This document shows, in pieces, positions 17,316-27,600 of a stretch of DNA of 64,000 nucleotides. Position 1 is the stretch's first letter; each line of letters starts with the position of its first letter. The notes below the pieces were generated by a model, which was not told where the DNA came from, ran no database searches, and saw only the letters and a program-made list of their open reading frames with translations. Source of the DNA: Pseudomonas sp. ICMP22404 (GTDB lineage Bacteria; Pseudomonadota; Gammaproteobacteria; Pseudomonadales; Pseudomonadaceae); NCBI RefSeq assembly GCF_006227205.1, contig NZ_VCNG01000023.1:24118-88117 (forward strand), given 5' to 3'. The position numbers and the translations under genes are program-made.

Positions 17316-18554
17316 TCACAACCAGCACTCCTGCTCTTTCCGCACCAAAGTGTGCATGGCATCAATGCTCAACGACAAGGCGGCAGCGCGACGCTTTTCA
17401 ACGTGTGCAGGAGATAGGAAACGTTTAGTGTTTTCGCTAGCGCTGGATAGACAGATCTCCTGGAAGCTCGCTTCATCTGCCCGCCCAGAGAGCATCCGAC
17501 GAGTGTTGTCATCGAACAACATGAAGCGGATCGGATTCAAATGCAGTAACGCCCGCCACTTGGCATCTAACGAGACAAAAAACGGAATATAAAAAGCGTC
17601 ATAGCTATATTGAGCGGCCATACGCTCCATTAATCGTAGGTGTGAGATATCCCAAGCCATTCCCTTTGTTTCTTCGAGCATTTTGTGCGAACGACCAGTG
17701 ACAGGTCCAAAAAAGCCGGCCGGCTGTTTGGTCGCTATTCCTTTCCAGATCAAACTCAAGTCGGTCATCGGAATGAAACCTAGATCACTGACGCAGTAAT
17801 CGATCAGTTTTCCAAAGATCGTTTTCACATCTCGATTGGGTACATGCCAAAGCCCCGCCAGCCTCAGCAGTAAGGCTTCTGTAGCCAAGGCTGATGCCTC
17901 ATGGCGTAAAAAATCTTCGTTCGTGTGAAGATCGCAAACAAACCGCTCAGCCGCAGGACGAAGTCGTGCCTTCAAGGCGCGGATCGATTCGCCATTAAAG
18001 TGCAACTCCTCTGTGTTGCGGTAGCGCTCCCAATCGAGATAGTCCAAAGTGCGGAACGCGACAAGCGTGTCGATCGGTCGTTCGTTACTGGCGTCATCTC
18101 TTGAAAATCGGACATTCTCATAAAGAAACGGCAAAATATCGAATTGGACCCGCGGATTGTTCGCCTTCAACATGAGAACGCTTTTGACTCGTGCAAGATC
18201 CTGATCTGCAGAAGCAGTTTTTTGATTGATTAGCCGCCTTAATCTTTCAGCGAAATTCGAGTCAAAACTAAGCGAGTAATCAAGCAACAGATCGGAGCGA
18301 CCTGCCTGCAGCGCTCCCTGCACAGCCGTCTTCGCTGAAACAAAAAACGCCCTAGGCCCCTGAATAATCGGGATTATAAATTCGTTGCCATCCACGCCAA
18401 GTCCAAGACTTAGATCTATTCCTCCTCTTTGATCGGTACTGATTAAGCTCCGCATCGCTGCGCACTCAGCAGCGCGCTCATCGAGCTGCTGCCAAGCCTC
18501 CTGATGATTAAAAACCACCGCTCGATACAACACATCGATTACTGCTGGCTGCAA
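17316..18554 (-). CDS. unrecognised 412-aa protein in the defence island
   Basis: I chose the TTG at 18554 because a strong AAGGAG lies seven bases before it; the frame extends to a GTG at 18575 without comparable support. The protein looks soluble and largely helical, with many charged residues and no membrane span. There is an aromatic stretch near the C-terminus (YDAFYIPFFVSLDAKWRALL). No catalytic motif is recognised. It is on the same strand as the retron effector, 130 bases upstream of it, and downstream of GajB by 200 bases. It could belong to either module or be a stand-alone gene. Confidence 0.55.
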   Translation of the reverse strand: MQPAVIDVLYRAVVFNHQEAWQQLDERAAECAAMRSLISTDQRGGIDLSLGLGVDGNEFIIPIIQGPRAFFVSAKTAVQGALQAGRSDLLLDYSLSFDSNFAERLRRLINQKTASADQDLARVKSVLMLKANNPRVQFDILPFLYENVRFSRDDASNERPIDTLVAFRTLDYLDWERYRNTEELHFNGESIRALKARLRPAAERFVCDLHTNEDFLRHEASALATEALLLRLAGLWHVPNRDVKTIFGKLIDYCVSDLGFIPMTDLSLIWKGIATKQPAGFFGPVTGRSHKMLEETKGMAWDISHLRLMERMAAQYSYDAFYIPFFVSLDAKWRALLHLNPIRFMLFDDNTRRMLSGRADEASFQEICLSSASENTKRFLSPAHVEKRRAAALSLSIDAMHTLVRKEQECWL

Positions 18555-18655
18555 GCGCTTTCTCCTTGATATCACTCATGTCTTGGAACACTCGAAGTCG
18601 TGTTTAGGCCCCATTGACATCTACTGAATTGTGGAAGTTTGCTCAGCTATCCGAA

Positions 18656-18697
18656 ACTCGCTAGCTTGCGGGGTCAACAAGCGAGTAAAAGCTAGCG
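18656..18697. other. overlapping inverted repeats downstream of gajB
   Basis: CGCTAGCT (18659-18666) pairs with AGCTAGCG (18690-18697), and ACTCGCT (18656-18662) can alternatively pair with AGCGAGT (about 18680-18686). The two stems exclude each other. The site lies between gajB and the 412-aa gene and may be a terminator or attenuator, but it has no T-run. Confidence 0.35.
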
Positions 18698-18761
18698 TAC
18701 AACTCGCCTCTTCGCGCACGAGGTTCTCTTGGTTCGAGGATTTACATTTGTCATTGCTGGA

Positions 18762-20519
18762 TTATCGATGAGCAATTTCAAATCCAAGCCGTTGGAGGGT
18801 GGTTCGTTCTGCGGCTTTCAATTTTTTGACTGCCCAAACCAACAAATTCCTGGGTCTTGAACTCGCGACATAGGCAAGCCTTGCCGCTTCCAAGTTCTTG
18901 TCACTAATCCAATCCGCCCAATGTGACTGATCCCCTCGTCTGGAGGCCGAGACCAGCATTGTCGCTTCGTGGGTTTCTCCTTTGATCTCATGAATCGTTG
19001 CCAGCCGAATGCGACTCTGGTGCAACGCCACCAATGAAAGTCTCTGAGTGACCAGTTGCTCACCGAGTCCCGCCGGGGAGCGCAACCCATGTGCTGCCAG
19101 TGGAGCAATAGCCACAGCGATATCCGCGATGACAAAGGCCTGCATTGGCAGTTCATTGAGACGGGCCTTGGCCACCCGGCACCACCCACTCCAGTGCTGA
19201 CCCGCGACAGAGGCGCCTGTGCTTGTGAAAAATGCCAACGCCTGATGAAGAAACAATCGCCATTCGAGTTCGGATTCGACATCCACAGGGCAGTGAAAGG
19301 CGTTGGGTTTTGCTGAGTAGTTCAACTTGCTCGCCAGCCACCCTCCAAACAGCGCGAGCGACTTCTGGATGGCGAACGCCGAATCATTGCACGCCAAGGA
19401 GCAAGCAAGTGCCAAGCGTTCAGTATCGTTCAGGTCGTTGGCGCCGCTGAAAAACCGGTTCAGCGTCGAATGACCACGCGAGACGATCACCCGGTTCGCA
19501 TAGCTATCACTGAGGCGCATGAACAGAGGCATCGCTTCCGAGGGACAGTCGTCATACTCGACAATCACTGGCACAGCCGGTTGAATCGTTGGATTGCCGT
19601 GAATTTTGCTTCCCGGCACCAGCTCAGAGCACAGGTCGACAATGGCCTGCGAACTGCGAAAGTTCTGACGCAGTAGCAGACAGGTAAATCCATGATCGCG
19701 GATGAACCGTACGACACGTACAGGATCCGCATGGCGAAACCCGTAAATAGACTGGTTGAGATCCCCTACGATATGCATTTTCACACCCAGCTTGAGTAAA
19801 CCTTCCAGGACGGTCAACTGCTCCACCGAGAGATCCTGACACTCGTCAATCACCAAAAATGGATAGCGCAAGGCCAATCGCGCGCAAAAGGCTGACAACT
19901 TTGCCTCCTGCAGGATCTGGATGGCGAGATGTTCGACATCTCGGTACGTGGCAAAACCTGCCGCTTTGAAACGCGTCTTGGCATCTCTGAGGTCACGCAA
20001 TTGCCACTCGGCCAAGACCGCGGCGTTCAGCTTACGGTCCAGCCCTGGCTCCCCCGTCCGGAAGACAAACTGTCCCGTAGCCAGATCAAAGTCATACTGG
20101 TTGGCGGGAACGTGGATGTGTTCTATGGCGTATTTAGTTTTGACGTAAACCGTTGACGAGGCATCGACTAACCGCAGCCGGAAGTCGCCATCCTTGCCGG
20201 CATAGCCGGTGAGTCGATGGGCGACGGGCCCCACGAGACAATTGAGGATGAAGCTGTCAATCGTCGACACCCAGTGCGGGTAGGCCACCGGGGCCCGTTG
20301 CCGGTGAGCGATCAGCCGGCTCCTCAGCTCATCGGCGGCGCTGTTGGCAAATGACAACAGCGCGATCCCCCCCGGATAATCTTGCCAATCTTCGATTTCG
20401 CGCGCCACCTTGGCGGCAATCACTTCGGTTTTTCCGCTCCCTGGACAGGCTTCCAGGTAAACATTGTCGTCAATGGAGGAGTCGAGGTACCGCCGCTGCT
20501 CTTCGCTGGGAAAGGTCAT
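18762..20519 (-). CDS. gajB: Gabija GajB, UvrD/PcrA-like helicase
   Basis: The 585-aa protein is a superfamily 1 helicase. Walker A 'ACPGSGKT' is at residues 24-31 and the DEXX-type 'VIDECQD' near 222. 'IVGDLNQSIYGFRHADP' is motif III, 'LRQNFRSS' motif IV, 'TIHEIKGETHEA' motif V and 'LAYVASSRPRN' motif VI. The ATG overlaps the stop of the OLD-nuclease gene as ATGA. A UvrD-like helicase directly behind a class 2 OLD nuclease is the Gabija signature. GajB is thought to sense DNA ends or nucleotides made in infection and act with the GajA complex. The product is somewhat longer than the well-studied Bacillus GajB (about 500 aa). Confidence 0.85.
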   Translation of the reverse strand: MTFPSEEQRRYLDSSIDDNVYLEACPGSGKTEVIAAKVAREIEDWQDYPGGIALLSFANSAADELRSRLIAHRQRAPVAYPHWVSTIDSFILNCLVGPVAHRLTGYAGKDGDFRLRLVDASSTVYVKTKYAIEHIHVPANQYDFDLATGQFVFRTGEPGLDRKLNAAVLAEWQLRDLRDAKTRFKAAGFATYRDVEHLAIQILQEAKLSAFCARLALRYPFLVIDECQDLSVEQLTVLEGLLKLGVKMHIVGDLNQSIYGFRHADPVRVVRFIRDHGFTCLLLRQNFRSSQAIVDLCSELVPGSKIHGNPTIQPAVPVIVEYDDCPSEAMPLFMRLSDSYANRVIVSRGHSTLNRFFSGANDLNDTERLALACSLACNDSAFAIQKSLALFGGWLASKLNYSAKPNAFHCPVDVESELEWRLFLHQALAFFTSTGASVAGQHWSGWCRVAKARLNELPMQAFVIADIAVAIAPLAAHGLRSPAGLGEQLVTQRLSLVALHQSRIRLATIHEIKGETHEATMLVSASRRGDQSHWADWISDKNLEAARLAYVASSRPRNLLVWAVKKLKAAERTTLQRLGFEIAHR

Positions 20520-22408
20520 TGAACTGCTTCCTCAGCGATAGCGCACGCCCAAAAGATGGCCTGTTGGATGTAGTACGGTACGGCAAACGCGCAGTTGCCC
20601 TGTTCAAGCTTGTCGGCCAGTAGCTGGGCGTACAGCCCCTTCCCCATACTATTGGAATCAATGCGTTCCAAAAGCTCGTAGGCATATTCGGCTTTCTGCG
20701 CTTCAGACAGAGCCCCAAAGTCGGCCGCAAGCATGTCATTGAACGAAGCCTTGATCGGGCCATCGGTGGGCCAGTTGTCATACGCCACCTGCAGCATCAG
20801 CTGCAGATTGCTCGCCGTCATTGCGAGGTCATACTCAAAGGTTTTCAGCTCGCCACTAAACAAGCGCCCGTATTGGGACATCGCAATGTTGGGGATCAGG
20901 CCCAGTGCAGGGTTGGTCCCGTCCGCCAAATTCCTTGCATGCGGTTTCACGACCACGTCGACCAACTGATCCTGTACCCGCACCTTCTGGGTTTTGACCG
21001 GATCCTTATCAGTGAGACCTGCGCAGGGGATGGGCAGGTTACGGCTACGCATTTGCCCCTCGACTTCGCAAAACAGTTGCATGAAATGGGCGAAATAGAT
21101 GCCATTGAGATTGATGACGGACACCCCATAGTCGTCCAACGTGTTCAACCCTTTGCCGCGATTCGCGAGAACGATTTTAGCCAGCTCTGGTAGCACAATG
21201 GCTTCGGCCACACCCTCGACAAGAATGACGCCTTTAGAAAAAAGTAGGTTGGACTTGGTGACGTCCAGCCAGCGGTCGATAAATCGCCGACTTGGTTCCG
21301 ACAGACCGCAAAAGCGCGCCGGAACGGCCAATGGTTCGACGCCGCCATTGATATGGATGATGTTATTGATGGAAACAGCTGACGAAATCACCGTTGAATG
21401 GGTAGTAATCACCACCTGAATATTCTTGTTGAGGGCCACCTCCTGTAGGTGTTTTAAGAGCCTGATTTGCAGCTGCGGATGCAGGTGCGCTTCGGGCTCC
21501 TCAATCAGCAACAGCTTATGCAGTGTGCGCTCCCCTGGTCCCTCGCCATCTTCGACAATCAACTCGGCGAGGATGGAGGCGATATAGAGCAGATTGTTGT
21601 AGCCCAGACTGTTCTCATCCAGTGAGCGGAATTGCGACAGTTCGGCGGGTGATGCGTTGGGGAAATACAGCAACCGCAAACCTTCGACGATCCTGGTGAA
21701 GTTGGATTCGAAAAACTGAATCGTCGTGTTTTGCGACAGCCTTTCCCCGAGAGCCGCACGCAGACTACTAGAGATCAGAGCGTTCGCCCGTTTAATGTCC
21801 TGTTCAGCGGCCAACTGGGAGTTGAAGTCAGCGACTTTTACTTCAAGAGGATGCAACGTTCCGGTCTTGGCGCAGGCTTGCAACTGATCCTTGCATAAAG
21901 CCTTCATCAGCCTGGATAGTCTGGACTGTCGCCCTTCCCGTAACTTTTGCTCCGCATCACGCAGCGGCGGCAAATAGATGCAGTGAATAAGGTCCAGCGT
22001 CTGCTGGTTAAAGACGCCCGTCCTGATAGCTCCGCCCCACAAGTCCTGACTATAGCGACCGCGCATCTCGCGGTTGAGCACGGTCAAATTAAGCACCGCC
22101 TCGTCCTGCTCGCCACACCAGGAATCGAGTGCGACTTTCTCAAAGATGCTGAGGTCGCCAAATATCGCCTTGATGGCGAAACTGGAGGCTGGCACGGCAT
22201 CAAGCTCGAACGACTTGTGAAAGTCGCGCTCGGCGACCGAGCGTTTACCCGACTCCGAATCCTGAAACAACTGACGCAACGCATTGATCACGCCGGTTTT
22301 TCCGGCTCCATTTTCTCCGACCAACACGTTCAGCCCTGCGTGGAACTCAACCGTGAAACGCCTGCCGAAACTCTTGAAGCCCTCAATCTCTAGCTGTTTC
22401 AAGTACAT
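20516..22408 (-). CDS. gajA: Gabija GajA, OLD-family ATPase/TOPRIM endonuclease
   Basis: This 630-aa protein begins with an SMC/ABC-type ATPase (Walker A 'GENGAGKT' at 31-38). The Walker B/signature region 'LLIEEPEAHLHPQL' is near 300 and 'VITTHSTVISS' follows. The C-terminal TOPRIM domain has 'ILVEGVAEA' near 395 and 'LTDKDP' near 467, giving the metal-binding Glu and Asp. This is the class 2 OLD arrangement. With the overlapping UvrD helicase it makes a two-gene Gabija operon. GajA cuts DNA when nucleotide pools fall during phage growth. The ATG at 22408 follows an AAGGATGAG site. Confidence 0.87.
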   Translation of the reverse strand: MYLKQLEIEGFKSFGRRFTVEFHAGLNVLVGENGAGKTGVINALRQLFQDSESGKRSVAERDFHKSFELDAVPASSFAIKAIFGDLSIFEKVALDSWCGEQDEAVLNLTVLNREMRGRYSQDLWGGAIRTGVFNQQTLDLIHCIYLPPLRDAEQKLREGRQSRLSRLMKALCKDQLQACAKTGTLHPLEVKVADFNSQLAAEQDIKRANALISSSLRAALGERLSQNTTIQFFESNFTRIVEGLRLLYFPNASPAELSQFRSLDENSLGYNNLLYIASILAELIVEDGEGPGERTLHKLLLIEEPEAHLHPQLQIRLLKHLQEVALNKNIQVVITTHSTVISSAVSINNIIHINGGVEPLAVPARFCGLSEPSRRFIDRWLDVTKSNLLFSKGVILVEGVAEAIVLPELAKIVLANRGKGLNTLDDYGVSVINLNGIYFAHFMQLFCEVEGQMRSRNLPIPCAGLTDKDPVKTQKVRVQDQLVDVVVKPHARNLADGTNPALGLIPNIAMSQYGRLFSGELKTFEYDLAMTASNLQLMLQVAYDNWPTDGPIKASFNDMLAADFGALSEAQKAEYAYELLERIDSNSMGKGLYAQLLADKLEQGNCAFAVPYYIQQAIFWACAIAEEAVQ

Positions 22409-22621
22409 TAAATCTCATCCTTGCCGTTTAACGTTGGCGCCCGCGGGGTCTGACCAATGTCTCTAAATGGCCGAAGGATGTCCATAGGCCATTAGCCCAT
22501 GATCTATAGGTGCGTTGCTACACAGTGGTGCAGAACGGCGAGCAAGGCCCCCCTAGCCTGGTTTTAAGCCGTCGCCCCAATCAATAAATAGCGCCAGCAC
22601 GGAGAGGCGCAGGCTGAATTC

Positions 22622-23050
22622 TTACTTTTTCCGCTTTGAAGCCATTGTGGGACGTTTACGGCCCTTCGGTTTCGACACTGGCTAGGAGGACTTGAAGCGT
22701 CAGTTGCTGAGATAGGATGTCGGCTTGCGTCCGTTGAGATGCTGTATGAACTTGCCGCTGATCCAGCAATTGTTTATGCCAGCTGGGTTTCAACCGCTTG
22801 GCGGGCCGCTACCGCCTCGCCAGCCTGTCAGTGTGCGTGTGCGGCTCGGACTCCCAGCATGGCTAATTGCTCGAGCTTCTCCGTCAGCACCTTGCGCTGC
22901 TCGTCCACTGATTGCTCTAGTACTCCATCGCCTGCTGCCAGATGGCGACGAAGGCCTGAGACACTTCCGCCGGCAGGTCTGGCGACCAGGACCGAGTTCC
23001 AGGTGTAACCGCTCCATCGTCGGCCGCTCACCACGGGCCAGCACCGCTCC
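22622..23050 (-). pseudogene. decayed KfrA-like DNA-binding protein, remnant 1
   Basis: Pieces of a KfrA-type protein can be read on the minus strand in shifting frames. The DNA-binding start 'ARGERPTMERLHLELG' (about 22985-23045) comes first. A coiled-coil piece 'VLTEKLEQLAMLGV' near 22850-22890 follows, then another containing 'ILSQQLTLQVLL' near 22700. The basic tail 'KPKGRKRPTMASKRKK' ends at a TAA at 22622. Frameshifts and missing central sequence mean no intact product. KfrA proteins are plasmid- and ICE-borne DNA-binding coiled-coil proteins linked to stable inheritance. It sits just upstream of the DUF6236 gene. Confidence 0.6.
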
Positions 23051-23163
23051 TTGAGCTGGGGTTTAAAGGGCGTTGGCCGGAGGATGGGCCAACTAGTTTT
23101 CGTAATGATCTTCTATTCGGGACTACTCTCAAGACCTTTTTCAGAGAATACAAGGACGTCCAC

Positions 23164-24219
23164 ATGACACGCTCCCTGCACTACCCATCAATTGAGTTCC
23201 AGGATACCGACGCGCTGAAGCGGTCGCTGCTGGTTTGGGATGGCATCCACCGGATAGTACCTGCGGAATATGCGCCACAAGACGACGCGGAAGTTCGGGA
23301 AGCAGTCCAGGCCGGGGCAGTAGTCGACCTGACACTTGAACCGATCGAGAAGCACAACGCCGCGACTCGCTTTCTGGACTTTTATAACCTTCGAACCCGC
23401 ACGGCGAGTCCCCTGGTTTGGCCCGCAGGATGCTCGTCAGAATCATTCACGCGGATCAATCCGGACAAGATCGAAGCCAAGCTTTTGCCGTTGTTTGAGG
23501 GACTGGCCCAGCGCTTGAACGCGGATGGTTTTCTGGAGGTGCCGGAAGACTTGGCCGGCGGCTACATGTTCTACCTTGCAACGTCCGTTGCCGAACGACG
23601 TTCTCTGCAGCTTACAACGGATTCCTCGGACTGCTGGGCCGTCGGTACCTACTTCGCCAACGAAGGATGTTTCACCGAGGCCGTTTACGATGATGACGCC
23701 AATTCGTACCTCGCAAATATGGCCATCAACGACCTGTTGCCGCACAATCTGGAGCACGTGAAGATCGACAAGCTTTTGAGGTTTCGCGAGGAGCATACCG
23801 AGGTTAGGACGCTGTTTCAGAACGAACTAAAGCTGTTGAAGGCCGAGATCTCAACGTGCAACAACAAAGGCCACGCTCAGTACATCGTCGGCGATTTTGT
23901 GAAGCGATTTGAGCGGGCAAAAGCTGACTATAGGGATTCGATTAAATTCTTCTGTACGGATGACATCTGCAGCATCTTCTCCGTCGGGATTCCCGTGGCT
24001 GCCACGATGATTGCCCTCCCAACCATCGGTTCCGGCAATCCTTATGAGCCTTGGAGGATATGCACAGGGATGTTGATTGGTGCCGTTTCAGCATTGGCCG
24101 CTCGCGAGCTGGGGCGAAAGCCCAAAAGCATTGCTTCCTATCTTGTAGGAAGTGAGCGTATCTCCAGGTATCCGGGTCATACGCTCCACCGGAAATTTGA
24201 AGAGTTCATCAACGACTGA
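23164..24219 (+). CDS. DUF6236-family protein
   Basis: This 351-aa protein starts at ATG 23164. The opening 'LHYPSIEFQDTDALKRSLL' followed by 'WDGIHRIVPAEYAPQD' is the pattern I associate with DUF6236. The bulk is soluble. A hydrophobic pair lies near residues 278-320 (SIFSVGIPVAATMIALP and ICTGMLIGAVSALAA), so it may insert in or touch the membrane near its C-terminus. The function of the family is not known. Proteins of this type often occur in defence islands. It is monocistronic and convergent with the AVAST-like operon. Confidence 0.6.
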   Translation: MTRSLHYPSIEFQDTDALKRSLLVWDGIHRIVPAEYAPQDDAEVREAVQAGAVVDLTLEPIEKHNAATRFLDFYNLRTRTASPLVWPAGCSSESFTRINPDKIEAKLLPLFEGLAQRLNADGFLEVPEDLAGGYMFYLATSVAERRSLQLTTDSSDCWAVGTYFANEGCFTEAVYDDDANSYLANMAINDLLPHNLEHVKIDKLLRFREEHTEVRTLFQNELKLLKAEISTCNNKGHAQYIVGDFVKRFERAKADYRDSIKFFCTDDICSIFSVGIPVAATMIALPTIGSGNPYEPWRICTGMLIGAVSALAARELGRKPKSIASYLVGSERISRYPGHTLHRKFEEFIND

Positions 24220-24316
24220 GGGAAATGGGTATGAGCTCTGGTGGCGGCGTATGTGGCTCGCCATGCCATTTGAGCGTCGCCCAGATCAGGATTTTGTCTG
24301 TGAGAAAAACACAACC

Positions 24317-24387
24317 CGCGGGGCGGCTGAGAATGTTTCGGGGACGGGCACAGTGGCATAGGCGCTGTTACGACTGGCCGCCCCGCG
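24317..24387. repeat. GC-rich inverted repeat between convergent genes
   Basis: CGCGGGGCGGC (24317-24327) and GCCGCCCCGCG (24377-24387) are perfect 11-base inverted arms around a 49-base loop. The pair sits in the gap where DUF6236 and the AVAST-like operon converge, so it may help end both transcripts. Confidence 0.5.
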
Positions 24388-24388
24388 T

Positions 24389-24664
24389 TCAGCTAACCAC
24401 AGCCGTAGGCGATTCAGCTTCATCAGCAGCAAGCGAAGCGGCGAAATTCGGCATCTGGTGAGCAGAGTTCGCTTGCAAGCGAGCTGACTCATCAATACTG
24501 AGCAAATCTACCCTACCGTTCGGTAAATATCTGACCCGGGTCAGGCTCTCCATCCCCCCTACTCCCTCGAAAAAGCGCATGCGGCCGGTTCGACAGAGTT
24601 CGGCCAGCACGCCCATTCGCTCTTCAAAATCAGCGCGCGTTCCTGGCGTGTCAAAAAAATTCAT
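24389..24664 (-). CDS. small third gene of the AVAST type 1-like operon
   Basis: The 91-aa protein starts at ATG 24664 behind AGGAG, 18 bases after the stop of the giant protease-STAND gene, so it is very likely cotranscribed. It is acidic in its C-terminal half and contains a short conserved-looking core (MRFFEGVGGMESLTRVRYLPN). No membrane span or catalytic motif is visible. AVAST type 1 loci are three-gene units, and a small protein of unknown role after the ATPase fits that plan. Its function is not known. Confidence 0.6.
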   Translation of the reverse strand: MNFFDTPGTRADFEERMGVLAELCRTGRMRFFEGVGGMESLTRVRYLPNGRVDLLSIDESARLQANSAHQMPNFAASLAADEAESPTAVVS

Positions 24665-24681
24665 CGCGATCTCCTGTCCTA

Positions 24682-27600
24682 TTAACTATTCATTACGGCC
24701 AAGACTTTGCCATTCAGACGAATCTCCCAGCCAATATCCCATCCATGCGGGAGTGTTAATGCACCTTCATGGATAGCAAGCATCGCCGCCTCGTAGCAAC
24801 GACTGCTTCCGCTTCCCGCTACGGTACTGCCATCACGCCAATGGTAACGGACAGTCGCCGATTCGCTTGCCCCGATCAACTGGAGGAACTTGCGCGTCGG
24901 CACGGAAGGCGTGTGCGATGCAAAATACGCCACCGTAGGCCGGGCCCGCACGCAAATGGCCATTTGCCCGTCAGGCATAAGTGGGGCCACGTCGTTGGCT
25001 CTGAACCCTTCAAACGATAAATACGCTGACTGCCGAGGATCCGGAGGACGAAGGTGAGCCAGCAGTTCAACGGTGGCCATTTCCCCATTGAGCTCGATAA
25101 CGGATTGCACGTCGAGAAACACTAATCCCTGACTGAACGGCCGGAATCCTTTTAGCGACCGGTTTTTCAGCGCTGCGATGAAGTCTGAGAGCAGTTGCGG
25201 CCCGTTCTGCGGCGTTGCGCTACTGTTTGGGTTATAGCAGCGTAGCAGGTTGTCTATAACGTACAACTGCTCTCGGGACATGGGTTGATACAAGCCAATA
25301 TTGAACGCATAACCTACCTTGTTGGCCCAGCGGCTCGTCGGGAATTGTTCCGCTTCTCTGAAGTTTTCTGCGACGCGCAGCTCCAGTAACTGCGCGACGT
25401 CTGTTGACAGCGGTGAGCAGAGGCGCGCCAGCGTCTCATCGGTTGTGATCCGCGTGGCTGGCGTTACCAGACCTTGCCCGACCAGGGTCTCCCAGTGCGT
25501 ACGCAGACTCTTTGGGAAGTAGTCTGGTGGGGCGCTCTGCTCGACAGACAAACCAGTGGTCTGCTGGATTAAAACGGTGTCTAGTGCTGCCCGTGCGGTG
25601 CATGCCGAGACGCTGCCCTGCCCTGCGGCGCGATCAACGATTCGTGAAAATATTGCCAAGCGCGACACGTGTCGACATGCGCTGAGCAGCGCCGCAACAT
25701 CTATCTGTGGCGCGAGGCGCTCCCAACAATCCACAGGATTGCGTTGGGAGAGCAGGTCCAGCGCCGCCGCCGCGAGATCCGCCCGGTTACGCGGATCCAT
25801 CGAAAATGCCAGTCGCGCCACTTGGGGAAAATAGCGCTCCTCTTGGCTCACCAACCAGAGCAACATCGCTGCCGCACTATCGCGCCGCTCCCAGGACGGA
25901 TGATCGAGCGTCCACAGTAATAAGTCGAAAAGTGCTGCGGCGGGATCCGTGGTTGAGCCTCCGAGGTAGTCGAATCCCGTCGATGAGGCGGCTCCGACCA
26001 TGTGCCCTACATGCTCGAGAGAAATGTCGAGTAGCCTGATTTGCTCTTTCGCATCCAGCTTGATGGCCACCTTATCGATGAGGTGGGACGCGATCCACCA
26101 GCGTTGCGCATGGCGTTCATCCAAAACCAGCGGGCCATAGAGCCTAACCACCGCGTCAGCCTCTGCAACCGCGTCTTGAATCAGTTGTTCTGCGGGTGCT
26201 CCAGTGTGGTTGTTCGTCCAAATGGACCAGCCGCCCTCCTGCAACGTCTGCAATACGTTGACAGCCGCCTTGACGGCAGCCGCAGTATTACCACGACGCT
26301 TGAGTGTCAGGGCCGCCTGCAAGTCGATACGCGCCTTGTCGTCAACCGAGAACCGTCCAAACACGCCGGGCTGGTAGAGTGATTCCTCCACGGTGCTGGC
26401 GTGGACGGACTCAGCCTCTGGCGTCGCCGCAGGTTCAACCGCTGCCGGCTGCGCAGCGGAAGCGCCATGGCTGGAGCTGGCGGGCAACGGTTCGAATAGT
26501 TCTGGCTCGGCCCGTTTCTCGATGGCGACAAGCAACGGCTCAAAAGCGGGGGCATGGGTCGTAGGCAAGGCTGATACCATGGCGCGCAGCAGACTGCGTG
26601 ACTTTTTGGTACTCATGCCCTGCGAAATGGTCCATATGCGACGTGTCGCCCAGATGAGCTCGTCGGAACCGGCTGCCATTACGCCGATCAAGCGGGCATA
26701 GTGCGTTCCCCAGTCGTCGAGGTAGCGTTCATCGCCATGCTGGTAAACTTCCAGCAAAGCCCAGTGCAACCGCCAATCAACACTGTCCGATGTTTCCCGC
26801 AGCAGCGCGAGCAAAGCGGACTGCTCTTCAAGCGCGCCGCCAGGGAAATGCATACCGGTCAATGGCCCCACCCGGTCCAAATCCCCTGCCGCCGCTTGTA
26901 CTTGCAGTTGCGACAAGGTTCCACACGTTTGATGCTTGAAGTAGTCAACGGCCTGGCTGTACAGGGATCGTCGGCACAGTTGCGCTATGAAATGGCTTTT
27001 ACCAGCCCGCACATAGCGCTGAAACGTCATCTCCCCGCTCGCCCGCTCTAGGTACGCCGCAACCTGCACCAATGAGGCGGTCGGTACCGGCGTGACCGCT
27101 GGCAGCGCTGCGAGTGTGCTGGACATCAGCGACAACTGATCTTCCTTGTACCAACTCGGCCCCATCGAAAAGCGTAATACCGCCTGGTAGGTCCTGGCCG
27201 CCTCTTCCTGTGCGTCCAAGCGCGTCAGCAACGGCACGATTTGCAACAACTCTGGAATGAGCTCGTAACGGTTTTCCACGTTGGTCTGGACGTAATCGCG
27301 CCAACGGATTACCAGATCAAACAATGCATCAGCGGTGGCAGGCTCCAAAGCCGCAGTCAGAAATTGGGCCGTCACCAGGGCCAGGCTCTGTCGAAACCCT
27401 TCGTTATACAGCCCCAATTGCTCGGCGAAGCCCTGATCGAGAACCTTTAACAATTGCCCAGCCTGCTGTGGCAGACAGTCCAGCAGCAGTTTCGCCAAAC
27501 GCTGGAAAAGCGCAGGGAAAATGGTTTCCGGAATGGCATACGCCTGTTTCCATTGGCTGCGCACACTCAACGGACGCGTGACCATCGGCAGTACTTGGTC

